Assembly (NCBI GenBank): GCA_019096155.1
Contig: JAHCVI010000005.1
Span: 2,056,468 to 2,120,467, forward strand
Length of the DNA stretch: 64,000 nt
Direction of reading: 5' to 3'
DNA from: Staphylotrichum longicolle
Lineage: Eukaryota > Ascomycota > Sordariomycetes > Sordariales > Chaetomiaceae
The stretch's first letter is position 1; each line of letters begins with the position of its first letter. Below the pieces are notes generated by a model. The model ran no database searches. It saw only the letters and a program-made list of their open reading frames with translations, and had not been told where the DNA came from. The translations under genes and the position numbers were made by a program. Shown here piece by piece: positions 23,646-35,926 of this stretch.

Positions 23646-24955
23646 ATGCAGTCCGCCGACCCGGAACACTTTTTTGAGACCGAGTGAGTGACAGAGTGGA
23701 AAAGGGGCAACCAGTCAGCGCAAATGGACCTTTGTTGACATCTCACAGTGCCGCCCAGGAGAAGCGGCAACGGCGGGCAGCCAAAGCCGGCAACAAATAT
23801 GGCAACCCCATCTCTCTGAAATCCAAGATTCTGGCTGCCGTCCCGGATCCCAGATCGCCATCGTCGTCACTCTTGGTCGCCGAGTCCGCTGGAGCTGTAC
23901 GCCTGGTCAATCTCAGTGTATGCCGTGGGGTCATGAGAAAAGAAGGCCATGTCTCTAATGTTTCCATTCAGAATCCTGATGACACCAAGACCGCATACCG
24001 CGGCCCAACCGCCCCAGTCTGCAGCGTCGCCGTCGGCGGCCCCAGCTCGGGCACTCTGTTTGCCGGTGCCTGGGACAAGAACATCTGGTCCTGGGACTTG
24101 TCTTCAAAGGCTCCCGGCCGGAAATACGTCGGCCACACAGACTTTGTCAAGGCCATTGTGTGCACGACGGTCGGGGGCAAGGACCTCTTGATCAGCGGTG
24201 GCGCCGACAAGAAGATCATTGTCTGGGACATCGCCACGGGCGCCCGGCTGCACACCCTCCAAGACAGCGTGGTCAACATGCTCAGCTTACAAGACCTGGT
24301 GATCGACCATGCTGCCTCCACTCCGGACGAGGTCAGCCTCATCAGCGCCAGCAGCGACCCGCACATTCGCCGGTGGAAGATCCGGCTGGATGGCTGGGAG
24401 CAGGTCGTCGAGACACTCCCCGATGCGCCGGGCACGGACCGTCGGACTATTCTGGAGCATGAAACGACAGTCTACAAAGTTGTGCTCGATCACGATGGCG
24501 ACGAGGTTGATTTGTGGACTTCGAGCGGCGATGGCACGGCCAAGTGTCTGTCAAGGATGAGAAACTTTACCTGCGAGGACACTTTCCACCACGGGGACCA
24601 CGTACGTGCCGTGGCTGTCACAGATCAGTGGGTGATCACGGCTGGGCGAGACGAGGATATCAAGTTCTGGGACCGGACCTCGGGCAAGCTCTATTGCTCC
24701 CTTGTGGGCCATTACGACGAGGTCACCGAGCTGCTTGTTCTGAAGGGCCCGAGCGGGTCGAGCGACCGTGTCTGCAGTGTTAGCATTGACGGTACGGTCC
24801 GGACGTGGCCGCTGGCGAAGGCCGCGCTGGATGCTGCTGTCAAGGAGCAGGAAAAGCCTGCGGAGGAGGAGAAACAGGAGGTGGCCGGCGGTGATGGCTT
24901 ACTGAGCGCCGAAGAAGAAGCCGAGCTCGCTGCACTCATGGATGATGATGAATAG
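23646..24955 (+). CDS. WD40-repeat protein, conserved, role unknown
   Basis: Beta-propeller protein of 396 residues, probably a scaffold. Exons: 23646-23683, 23749-23917, 23972-24955 (1191 nt, in frame). The short first exon encodes MQSADPEHFFET; splicing joins it through Asp to AAQEKRQRRAAKAGNKYGNP, a basic N-terminal segment. Repeats follow with recognisable WD-type ends: GTLFAGAWDKNIWSWDL, LLISGGADKKIIVWDI, SLISASSDPHIRRWKI, WVITAGRDEDIKFWD, VCSVSIDGTVRTWPL. The C-terminus is an acidic tail (LSAEEEAELAALMDDDE). The first ATG in a contiguous frame, at 23684, lies in the intron, so the spliced start is preferred (GTGAGT donor, CTCACAG acceptor). I cannot place it in a named WD40 subfamily. 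Confidence 0.85.
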
Positions 24956-27639
24956 ACCGAAGAGGTTCCGAGAGGGTTCTTTGCCAGCCATCGCAACCTC
25001 GATCTCCACGTCTGGCCCAGAATTCCGCTGTTACACGTGCTAATCCGGACGCCACCGAACTTTGATTCAGTTTGATTGCCAGGACCGACGACCGGCTGCA
25101 TGCTCCCGCGTAGTTCCACGGAATCCTGCAGCGCAGGAGAGTCAAGCCCGACATCTGGGGATCGTGGCTGGTTCCATGCTTGGAGGGAATCGTTTCCCAC
25201 CGCAAGAAATGTCGATCAGAAACCCCGAGCGCGCTCTGTGAGGGTTGTTTGGGGAAAATTGGTCCTGTCTCGTAAGGTTTCAAATGACACCAGTGCAAGA
25301 CCCAGCTTTGCCTGCTTGCTGGCGGGAAGATACCCTTGAGTAACTGCATTCAGAGGCTCCGGGATACTGCAGGCAGAGGAAGAAAGAGCACGGCCAAAGA
25401 GCTCCGTCATTCAAGACTTGGCTGAGTATTACCCCTCAGTCAAGGACTCAAAAAACAACGCTTTTCTCATCCTTGGGCATCTTTGCCCTGGTTCTCCTGT
25501 GCCAAGTCCTGAGATTTGTGAAACTAAAACGAGTCAATAAACCGAAGAAAAAATAGAACCTCTCGGGCTTTAGTTCCAGGCTCAAGTCCACTCAGAGTCA
25601 TCACGTCTCACGCTAGTCGGTAGTCGACGCGGCAAGAGCTTGTTGGAGGCGCAGACACGGGTCAGAGAGGGCATGGCAAGGCGGCGACGCGACACGCTGC
25701 TCCGGGCCCGAACGCTGTGTTCCCGGGGACCACGGCCCAAACCCCGAGGAAGGAGATGATGGGGGCTGGAATCGTATTGTTAATGATCAAGCCAGCGATC
25801 AAACATCTAAATCGGTTCAGGTCCGCTCTGGTTCAGCTTCGAGTGCCTCGGGTTCATGTCCCAACTCTGAACACCATCAACGCCCATCGAGACTATCAGA
25901 CAAGCAGCGAAGACAAATGTGACCTGTTCCCAAGTTTTACCTCCGCCCCATCCCGGATCGGGGCGCCCAGGCGCGCTATCTGAGCAACTGGCAAGTGGAG
26001 CAGCCAACGGGCGCCGTGGATTTGTCCGGCAATTCAGCCCTGGGAGACCCAGGAGACCCCACAGGGCACCGTTCGTCCCTTCTTGGAGGCCATTCTGGGC
26101 CAGTCGCCAGTCTCCACCTTGCAACTTCCACCACAGCGTTGGATGCAGGGTCCTTCCAAGCCTTCCATCTATCCATAGATTTTCTCCGCCCTTTCTCCAG
26201 CGCTCCGTCCATTGCATCTCTTCCAGGTTGTCCTCATCAACCACAGTTGGATCACCCCAGGCTTTCCATGGCCACTCCCCAGGATTTCAGATCCGCTGCA
26301 TAGGTGCTCTCACTTCTCGCTTCTCGCTTCTGAGTTTGGGTCTGAATCTGAGCTTTGGATCTGGATGCAAGTGCTTCTGGGGCAGCGCAGGGGAGAGGTG
26401 CAGCTGAGGTTAGATTGGAATTCCAGTCAACAGCCCTGGTACCTTCATTTGCGTCGGGTAACGTGCGTACAGCTCGTACTGTGTAAAAGGTAAACGAACG
26501 CCAGCTCAATCTATCTGTCCAGCTTTCTCTCTTTTCCATTTACCTGGCACACTCCATCGCCGCCGCTCGGAGTTGGGGGTTTAGCCAGGGCCTTAACCGG
26601 TGGTGTACACACCGGGCGCTTACATGGCAGAACCACACCAAGCTTTGGGTCCTCACATCACACAACATCGTTTCGAAGCCCCGATGGCCAATTACGGGGC
26701 TAACGTGGCGGGCCTCCCATGCTGGCAACCGGGATAGTTTCCGGGGTTCGAAAGATGCGGCTTCTTTCAGTCTTTTGCATCCGCCTCCAGAAGGACAAGC
26801 TCCGGGACGTTGGGCGGGACGGGAGAAAGACGCGGACGCATGCCACCACCCCTTCCCCTCGTCGCCTCGCTTCAGGCACCGATGCATCGCAGTCGAGCAT
26901 CTTTGGTTCGATCTAAACCAACACACACTTGCAGCCCCGAGGAACCGGAATCGGACATCCAAAACCAACACCGGGCCCCCACGGAGGCGCGGACATGCCT
27001 GTCTCTTTGCCAACTTTTATTTCATTCAGTTCTGGGATAAGTAACCAACCTGGAACCCTGTTCGTACCCCAGTTGCTGTTTGTTTGCTCTGCAAAACATG
27101 GTGGCGCATGTGTGATGTCTGCGAGTTGGGTCGAAGGTTCAACCGTTCAAGATTCTCAGACTCACACTGGCACACTTCTTTGACCACTTACCAAGTCCGG
27201 AACTCAAGCCTGCACCCAGGCTGCCTGCATCCCAGCTCTCACTCACCCGAAGTCCGCCTTGCCGTCACTTCTCACTTCCCGTCCTCATATCCATGATCCA
27301 TGGTGTCTCCAGACAAGCCACCCCCTCAAGTTCCTCGTCCCTCGAGGACTCAACCTAGTCCGTGTTTGGGCGATCTCGATTTCTTTTCTGAAGCCACCCA
27401 CCACTCCCCCGTGAGACCGTTGGTCTGTTGGTTGCGTGCCGACCAGGGGTACTTCGCAACTTGGCGGATGCCGGCCGGGCTGTCCAGGGACTTCTGCTTT
27501 TTTTAATATTCTAGAACTCGCACACGTTGCTCCCCCCAGCTCTGCTTGCTCCGTTGGTTTCGGCAAACGAGCGTGGCGGCGACGATCACGACGCTTCCCC
27601 TGCTGCTGCTGAAGAACCGTTGTTGAGTCCGGGCGCAGG
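24956..27639. other. 2.7-kb intergenic region
   Basis: 3' flank of the WD40 gene and the upstream region of the next gene. No supported gene, RNA or repeat. Short open frames on both strands lack family features. A C/T-rich leader begins near 27520. Confidence 0.45.
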
Positions 27640-30383
27640 ATGGCCTTGTCGAACTCACCACCCCGGGTCGGGCATATCGTTGCCCTGGAGGGGCCCTCCG
27701 ACCTCGTGGCAACTCAGTTACGTCTTTTGCCAATCTCACAGCAAATCCTGGTTCTTCCGAGTCTTGAGCACTACTTGAGGGACCCCAGCCCGGACGCGCC
27801 TTTCCACGCGCGTGAGCTCATCCACCGATATCACACAGCTTCCCAGGTCCGCCACTCTGAAGCACTGGAGTTTCTACGGCCCTCAACATCGACAGATCAA
27901 AAACGACTCGTTTTCATGCACGGGGGAACAATGTCGGCACAGGTCGCCTGCCTATCGACCATCATGGAGCACGAGTCAGAAGAGGACATTGAGGAAGCTC
28001 ATGCCACTTACATCCGGTTGGCGAGCAACGGAGTTCCTGGCTTGGTCTCGACGAGATTCTCTCACCCCCAGACAAGCCTCCCAATGCCAGACAGCGTGGA
28101 AAGGAACGCGAGCCCAAAGCTGGCGGTGCCGAACGAGAAACAGAACCAGAAGGATCTATGGGAAGCTTATTTCGACACCGGGGCCGACACTATGGAGAAC
28201 CGCATCATCCGAGCCATGAGGGCCGCTGATGAGCTCGACAAGGAGACCGAGTTTCTCCAGCCAGTGACTCCAGACGTGGACCTCACCGTCAAGCTGGTTG
28301 ACATCCCGTCGCGGTCTAAGAAGCGATTGAGCTCAACGGCCGTGGAGGAGCCCGAAAGCCTTCGGTGTTCCAAACCACCCACCCCACGTGACGGCGAGGC
28401 AGGGCTCCCCGTGAAGCAAGTTCCCCGTGTCTCACCTGTCGCGTTGCTGGCGGAAGAACAAGCTTCAGCCGCTTCGCGCAAGCCGGCGCTGAAGCTACAC
28501 ATTCCATCACGGTCGGCACCCTGGGCTGGCGATGCTGCTGCCAACTCCGATCGGCACACCTCTGACACGGCCTACTGCCCACGGCACGCGGCACCCCAGG
28601 TCTCCCATCGCAGGAGATCACACACAGCCGAGTCGAACCTCTCGCCCACACAGAAGTCAGCAGGGGAGGAGGCTACTCGGAAGGACTTGCCGGGTCTGTT
28701 CTCAGTAGGCGGATTATTGTCTCAGGAAGAGGGGGCTGCAACCTCGACGAAACCAGAGACATCGCAGGCTACCGAGGACAATGACGCACCATTTGAGCCA
28801 GTGTTGCCGCTTATGGAAGATCTCGTCGTCTTCTTTACACCAGAGACCCCAAACGAGCTGCACAACTTCGTCTTCCGCCGTCTAAGTGAGGGCTTCAGGA
28901 CGCCACGTCAGTCAATATCTGGGTTAGTCACCCAGAGACATGATTCTTTGTTCAGCGCAGAGACCAGTTGCCTGTCAATGGAGGACGGCGATGAACTGGA
29001 CCAACCCCAGTCTGAGGACGACCACGTCAACGACAGTGCCGCGCACTGGGCACACAAAGACTTGATCCATGGTCTACCTACGCCGAGCCGCTCACCGAAT
29101 CCCATGGACGCTTCATCTGTTGTTATGCCCCGAGTGGATGCGAGGCTCTACAGCATTAGCGTGGGAGAGGAAACAGCTGCTTCCATTCAGAACTTCCTAC
29201 GGTCGTTCCTCGGATCACAGTTCCCTCTGCAGGACCGCAAGTACTCGACTTACGACGGTGTCGAGTTAGCGGAACCTGGTCTGTGGAGGCCCTTGGAATG
29301 CGACGGGCAGGTTGTGTCTCCTGATGGAGAGCCGAGGCTAGATCTGATTCTCGCCGTTGGCGCCGAGAGTGGAGTGAAGAAGAATCGGCTGTCTGAGATC
29401 GTCGGGCAGATTGACCAGCTGGGGTTCAAGACCAGTGGCCTGTCGCGAAGTGGCCGGTTGGACATCCGGTAAGTTCCAGGGCTTGCTTGAACAAGGAAGA
29501 AACACTTACAGAGGCAGGTTTCTCATTGCCAATGCGATGCAGGCGTTCACTGCTCAGCCTTTGACCAAGCAGACCCAGAGCAACCCCTTTGTTGACCGTG
29601 CCCTGCTCGCCGCGCTCATCATCCCGCATCTCGAGACATACTTGGCCACCCATCCAGATGTCCGCTTCCTTCTCATTGAATACCCGTCGGAGCACCTGCC
29701 AACTGTCATTGCCCTGCAGACTCTCATCGGCACCGAGATGATGAAGGTGGTGGGCATCATCAACAGCGACGCCTCACCCCCGGCGCAGTCTCTCACGGTA
29801 CCAGAAACGGAACGCCGACCCAGCGAGGGCTTCCGCTCCCTCAACCGCAGAGGCTCTCGCCTGTCAGGCACCTTTGTCGGGCCCTGCTCCTTCTCCAAGG
29901 CCAACTTCCTGCTCGCGTCCTCCGCCAGCGGCTTCGAAACCGCCGCGTTCGTTGCGGCGATCCGGGAGAGTCTCATCTCCATCTCAGACTTCTACATCCC
30001 CGATCGCCCACTCTACAGACACCCCAACCCCCAGCACCCATCACGGAAAGGTTACCCAACCCTCACCATCAACAACGATACCGCCGCCACCACCGAAACC
30101 AACCAAAGATCCAGTTCCCGCATCTCAACCTCAACACGACTCATCACCCCGCCCTCCTCCCCAACTGAGCACTCTCCACCGCACCATCACGTCAACCCCC
30201 GCAGCGTTCCCCCTCGCTCCTCCTCCTCCACATGCACATCTGCATCCGCATCGTCTACCCCAAGCCGCGCCCCTCGCAACAACAACAGCAGCAACAACAC
30301 CCCGCCAACGGCGGAGGGGGAACGCATCCGCTGGGGCGAGATTAACTACTCTTCTCCTCACGCTCCTGCTGCTTCTCCTCACG

Positions 30384-30423
<40 letters not shown>

Positions 30424-30877
30424 CTCCGTACCATCGGTAACTGTCACTGACAGCAATCCCACGGCCACCTCTACCGACCCTGCTCCCATCCTCGCTCCTG
30501 TCGCCGCGGCATCTGCCGGGGCTGTGAGGCGGAATGGACACAGGCACACGGACTCGGAGCCGCTTTCGCCTTGCGCACCTGCGCCTGCACGTGCACCTCC
30601 ATCATCCTCGTCACCCCCATCTTCTTCTTCTTCTTCTTCGTCGTCTTCTCCGTTTCCTTGCGCGGACGAAGCCCGGAAGAAGACGGTGGTGGCCGCTGGT
30701 GGGGCGGCTGTGAGCAGTGAAAGGGTTGATGATGAGGACGACGAGGAGGAGGATGATGATGACGACGATGTGCCGGATGCGGAAGAGAGGCGGCTGATGC
30801 CGTTGTATCTGCGGCGGAGGGAGGATGTGGAGCGGGGGCGGAGCAGCAAGGCGCTGCGGTGGCTGGGGTTGGTGTGA
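27640..30877 (+). CDS. large, mostly disordered conserved ascomycete protein, unknown function
   Basis: Two exons, 27640-29468 and 29518-30877 (49-bp intron, GTAAGT donor, GGCAG acceptor), giving 1062 residues in frame. I recognise no catalytic domain; similar proteins are sometimes labelled gastric mucin-like because of composition. An ordered N-terminal part (VGHIVALEGPSDLVATQLRL, FMHGGTMSAQVACLSTI) and a middle part (VEPVLPLMEDLVVFFTPETP-like segment, then ARLYSISVGEETAASIQNFL) flank long Ser/Pro-rich linkers. After the intron, NAMQAFTAQPLTKQTQSNPF, LLIEYPSEHLPTVIALQTLI and FKANFLLASSASGFETAAF-like blocks look folded. The C-terminal third is Ser/Thr/Pro low complexity with a poly-Ala tract, a Ser tract and an acidic run (DDEDDEEEDDDDDDV) before RRLMPLYLRRREDVERGRSS. 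Confidence 0.8.
30387..30422 (+). repeat. CTG trinucleotide tract encoding poly-Ala
   Basis: Twelve uninterrupted CTG units inside the disordered-protein gene, read as GCT (Ala) codons after two imperfect copies of an APAASPH-like unit. Such tracts are prone to length change. Nearby C/T- and TTC-rich stretches (30621-30650) encode Ser runs. Confidence 0.85.
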
Positions 30878-32212
30878 TGATATCTCTGTTCTTTTCCCCC
30901 AACCTTCGTTCTGCTTACTGTATTCGGGTGAAGGGTGACCATTCACTCTGTTTGGGTACGTGGGTGATGGTCTTAAAATGAGTTTGTGGGTTTGAAGCTT
31001 GAGAACTAAGTAATGATGGCGGTCTTTGGAGGATTGGTTGTAAGGAACGGTCTGGCAAGGGAGGATTGGCGGAAGGAGATGGAACCGGGTTATTGGGATC
31101 TATCGTTTGCGTGTTTATGCTTCTTGCTTCCATTTCTTGTTTTCCTTGTTTCTGTGATACCAAGAACATACCAGATCAGATATCAACCAGTTCAACACAC
31201 TGTTGTGGGGAGTAAGTAATGGATGGCTACCTATCGAGGGGGCTTGTCGGGTCATCGGTATCTGAAAGGTGGTGGACGTGGGATACAAAAGTCGCGGCAT
31301 GAAGGGACGGCTCGAGGGTATAGGGTTCAATATACTTGAGTCTACAACAGGGGAAATTAATGTGAACTTGATGGAACGGACAATTCAGTTTGATGCCCAC
31401 GAACGACTGAAGTGAAGCGAGGCAGAATCAGAAGATATCGCCAGCCTTCCTAAGTCCAGGGACGGGCAATTGAACAATGAACGGAGTCCTTGATGAGCGA
31501 TCTGAGTGCAGTCTGCAGCCTCTTGCAATGACAATAAAGTATAAGCCATCTCAAGCCCGAGCGGATGTGTATATCTACTCGGGCGATGGAGTCAGCCTCG
31601 AGCGCAGCACGAGGAACAACCGCACATGGTCTCTAGAGCGTCACTCCAGCATCACTGCAACCGCATGAATGCATCTCAGGAGAAAAACACAGCGTAATCC
31701 ATAAACAAAACAAGCCCCAGTTATGACCAAATGGGAAAATACACAGACACAAGCTAGGTAGGGTAATAAAGTGGTAGTAGAGCAGCAAGTGGCAGTAGTA
31801 GTAAGAAAAACGAGACAACTCCCGCTCCGGCCCGGTCTGTCGTGTTCCGTTTCCCGTAGCGCCTGAGCCTTCCCCCTTCGCCGTCCCTGATGCCCTGGGA
31901 GATCGTCCGTCCCCGAAAGTCTTGGGTGTTGACCCAGACTTTCGGCCTCGAAGGCTGTCTCTTGCGGTCAGGGTGGATGACGCATGGTTGCGGAAAGCCC
32001 CAAACAAAAGGGAACCCCAGCTGTCATGCGCATCACGCACAGAACGGACAACCCTCGGACCCCCTTCATCAGACCAGCCCCCTTCACCCCTCAGCAGATC
32101 TAACCACGCCCTGTAGTGTCCGAAAAAGAAAAGACCATCCGATGCAAGAAACCCGTAAACACCCGAGAGCAGCAAACATCAAATGGCGAAGATGCATGAT
32201 GTGCGGGACCTT
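30878..32212. other. intergenic region between convergent genes
   Basis: 3' flanks of the disordered-protein gene and ypt1. No gene seen. A CTAGGTAGGGTAATAAAG stretch lies near 31755. Confidence 0.5.
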
Positions 32213-33203
32213 CTAGCAGCAGCCGCCGGACTGGTTGGCGGAGACGCCTTGGCCGGGAGCGACGTTGACGTTGGCTTTCGTGTTGTTAGTAGCGATGCTG
32301 CTGCCCATGCGCTCCTTGATCTGGCGGGCCATGGTCAGGAAGGCCTGCTCAACGTTGCTAGCGTTCTTGGCCGAGGTCTCAAGGAAGGGGATGCCGAGGG
32401 AGTCGGCGAATTCCTGGACCGGTCAGTAACCCCGCCAGGGAAACAGAGGGTATGCCTGAGGGTGGGTAGGTACCTTGGCGACTGTGTACTCGACCACCTT
32501 CTTGTCCGCCATATCGCTCTTGTTTCCTACAAGCAGCTTGTTGACGCCCTCAGTGGCATACCGGTCGATCTCCTGCAGCCACTGCTTGACGTTGTTGAAG
32601 CTGTCCATGTCGGTGACGTCGTAGACGACGCAGATGCCGTGGGCGCCCCGGTAGTAGGACGAGGTGATGGTGCGGAAACGTTCTTGGCCGGCCGTGTCCC
32701 ACTGCATTCCGGTCAGCTGACAGTTCTTTCTTCCTCTCCTCCGCCTCGGCCGGAGCTTGGTCTCGGGCGCTGGGGTGGGCGTACGATTTGAAGCTTCACC
32801 GTCTTGCCATCAAGCTCGATCGTCCGGATTTTCTGCAACGGTCAGCGCCTTCCCGGCCCACGGCGGGCTCTTTAGCAGCCACATACGAAGTCGACGCCGA
32901 TGGTGGAGATGTAGGACTCTGTGTAGGTGTCATCGGCGAACCGCAGCAGCAGGCAAGACTTGCCGACACCGGAGTCACCGATGAGCAGCAGCTTGAAGAG
33001 GTAGTCGTATCTGGCATCTTGTCAGTCGCAGGAGCGGGGGATGGGTGCAAATCGACGGGCGCGGCATAGGTGGTGGTTAGTTCGGGGTGCTGGCGAGACC
33101 CTAAGGAGGACTCAAGTGTCAGCAGCAGCAGCAAACAAAGGCGAGGCGCCAGGCGCCAGCACGGGCGGAGGATGAAACAGGCGACGTACTACTCGGGATT
33201 CAT
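32213..33203 (-). CDS. ypt1: Rab-family small GTPase Ypt1 (Rab1)
   Basis: ER-to-Golgi and autophagy GTPase, 203 residues. Exons: 33193-33203, 32887-33010, 32785-32832, 32474-32701, 32213-32413 (612 nt, in frame). All nucleotide-binding motifs are present: P-loop GDSGVGKS (15-22), effector region [14 protein letters not shown] (63-70), NKSD (121-124), ETSAK (~150). The C-terminus ends GGCC, the double-geranylgeranylation motif for membrane anchoring. The first exon is only 11 nt (MNP plus two bases of Glu), spliced at GA/GTAGTA. The tempting GTACGT donor two bases downstream would create a stop with the next exon, so GTAGTA is chosen. The first intron is 182 bp, the longest verified in the window. 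The switch and hypervariable residues fit fungal Ypt1 rather than Sec4 or Ypt7. Confidence 0.97.
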
Positions 33204-34322
33204 CTTGGGCGATTTGTGCTGTTAGTGCGGAGAAGATGCGGAAGAGTTGGGCGGGCCAAAAGTGGGTTGTTGCGACTGATGATAATGCTGGGAAAAGGGC
33301 GGGTCGTTCTAGGCGGGTTGCGAGGTTGATGATGTGGAAGACGGCTGGTCGGTCGACGAACTGCAGGTGAAGTCTTCCATGGAAGGCTGCGTCAGGGCGC
33401 CAGAACCATTGGCTGACGGGGGGCTGCCCCAGCGTGTGTCGGGGTGATAACGCTGGGGCCTATCAGGGGGTGGCTCACGTGATGCCTATCTGGCCTGTGG
33501 CAACCAGCAACTTGGCACGGTTGGTGTGGCTTGTAAGTGCAGACACCTCGGAACATTTGCGTTGCCAAATCAAGTAAGGAATGTTTGAGTTTGGCAAAAC
33601 GACCTTCGAAAAAAAATGGAATGAAAAAAACTCTATCAAATGAAAAGATTACCTCTTCAAAATTTCTGGGGCGTTTGAATAGCTGAGCATACTCCCGTGC
33701 CTTCCGTTTGCCTTGTCGCCTTCAAGGCTCCCATGACCCGAGGAAGCAGGACTGGGAAACCGGGGAGCTTGTGACATCGGACAGCAGCTGCCTGCAGCAC
33801 TTCAACCTGTCAGCTGGCAGCAGTTAGCCAGGTGGGGCAGGCAACGGATCCCGGTCACATGGAGGCTTTCTCAGACACTGTATCGATGAGACTTGCATCA
33901 AACAACCTTGTCCTTGCGCTAACATCGCTGGATGTTCACAACTCGGAGAGCTTAGACAATATCCCACATCGGGGGAATGATCAGGTATGCCGCTGCTTGG
34001 CACATACAGCACCGTAACTTGCTACCCATTTCCTGCGTAAAGTAATAAATTGACTGGTTGAAAGGTGTCATTGCGATCGCTTTACACCCTGGCAGCCTGG
34101 ACCCCAGCTATCTGTGTATCGGGGCATTGATAACCGCAAACACCCTAATGGACATCCCATCTGAGGAAAGCTATCACTGACATCATCCCCGCTGCACCCA
34201 ACACACACAGCGCCACGACAACTATTCCTGCGATTGGGTCTCTAGTATACCCCGTACCCCTTTAGCAACCCTCCTACGGAAGCCTTATCCAGAGGGCAGT
34301 ATACCACACACGCAGCAGCCCA
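33204..34322. other. intergenic region, divergent promoters
   Basis: Upstream of both ypt1 (-) and the next gene (+). No gene seen. The stretch at 33590-33660 is AT-rich relative to its surroundings. Confidence 0.5.
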
Positions 34323-35538
34323 ATGTCAGCCCCCGCGAGGAGCTTGCGCTCTCCTCTGCGCGGCAATGCAGCGCGAGCCTCGACGATAGCAGGTTGCCCG
34401 GCGCCGTCGCCGTGGAGAAGCTCGATAGTGATCGAAAAGCAGCCGGGTCTTGCTCGTCCCACAACCTCGCCAGCGCCCGTTCTATACCTCTCGACAAACG
34501 CCCGACCATCACGGCCCTCTCCTCTCCCGACCCCCGCCAAGAAGAACCTGACAACCCTCCAACAACCCACCCCGCCACCAAACCCACCTCCCGACCTCGC
34601 CCTCTTTACATCCAACCCGCCCCTCTTCTCACCGGAACCAGGCAACAACAAGCCACCCGACGAGCGCAAAGTCAAGCTCGGCAAGAGTACGTCCTCCCCT
34701 TCTCCCCCCCCCCCCCCCCACCAAAACAACAACCCCGCCCCATCACCACGAACTAAACTAACAAAAGAAAAAAACCAGCCCTGCGCATCCTCCAATCCCA
34801 CCTCCCCACCCTCCTCCAGTCCCCCTTACCGCAGCAGATCCTCTCGCCGCACATCACGCTGCACCTCTTCCCCTCGACGCACCCGCACCTGCCCACCGTG
34901 TCGGGCCGCGTCGCCTACATCGCCGCGCTGTGGTCGAGCCCGATCGCGTGGAACCGCGTGCCCCTGGTCGGCAACGTGCGCCTCGAGATCCTGTCGGAGC
35001 GCATGGTCGACGGCGGCGCCGGCGCCGGCGCCGGGCCGGTGTACCTCTCTAGTGGTGGGGACGGGCGGAGGCCCGAGGGCGCGTGCGGCGAGCAGTTGAT
35101 TGTGAGGTGGCGGACGGTGGGGAAGGGTGGTTGGCTGGGCGGGCTGCGGTTGGGGTCGGGGGGGGCCTGCTGCGAAGGGGAAGGGGAAAGGGGCGTGTTG
35201 CGAAGAGGGAAGGGGAGCGGCGGCGGAGGGCAGGGGAAGGAGGGAGTGAGGGGGAATGCAGGGGAAGAAGGAGAGGGCGAGGTGAAGGCGCCGGTGGGGA
35301 TGGCGCAGGCGGTCGGGGCGAGCAACAAGGAGTTCACGGGGCTGTTCATCTTGACTTTGACAGCGAGGGCCGGATTCTGAGCCACACGATTGAGCATGTG
35401 CAGGAGGGTGGGCAGTGGGAGAAGGGGGTCGGTGCGAAGGTGGTTGGGCTGACGGACTGGTTGCTCGGGGGCATCAAGGGTGGGGATGCGCCGTGTCCTG
35501 CGTTTGCGCGGGCGAGGTGGAGGAGGGGGAGGTCATAA
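34323..35538 (+). CDS. conserved fungal protein, putative mitochondrial, one frameshift
   Basis: Function not recognised. Exons 34323-34686 and 34779-35538, intron 92 bp with an ACTAAC branch site. The N-terminus (MSAPARSLRSPLRGNAARAS) is basic, hydroxylated and free of acids, like a mitochondrial presequence. The conserved core starts after the intron: TLRILQSHLPTLLQSPLPQQ, HLFPSTHPHLPTVSGRVAYI, WNRVPLVGNVRLEILSERM. A Gly-rich insertion (~35160-35290) precedes KEFTGLFI. One base is then missing at 35351-35352. In the restored frame FDFDSEGRILSHTIEHVQEG follows, then LTDWLLGGIKG, with the stop at 35538. With the base the CDS is 1125 nt, 374 residues. The paired WSSP...GR-HTIEH layout suggests a compact alpha/beta (NTF2-like?) fold, but that is a guess. 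Confidence 0.65.
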
Positions 35539-35926
35539 CACGGCGTGAAGTTATGACAGGTTCTGGTATGTACAGCATGTCTTCGACGTTACGATCCAGT
35601 CTGGGAGCTTCTTGGAATGGCACAGCCGCGGAGAGTCTCGGAATTGTGATGGTTACACGACTTGGGATCTGGCGCTCAGTCTGGAGTTGGTGGGATTTCT
35701 CATACGGGATGGGCCATTTTGGGTTGGCTGCAGCATCATACACCCTCCTCGATCAATCTCGCACTGTAACTTTTATTGTAAACTATAACAGCACCAAATC
35801 AAACATCACTCAAACTACGCAACAAACAAAAGAATAGAAATGGTCCCACTCCTGCGTACGCCAGACCAGCCGCTTCATTTGTTGAAAAGTCCACAGCCAT
35901 GCCCAAACATGCCGCAGCGCCTCCCT
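35539..35926. other. short convergent intergenic region
   Basis: 388 bp of 3' flanking DNA between two convergent genes. Nothing else seen. Confidence 0.5.
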
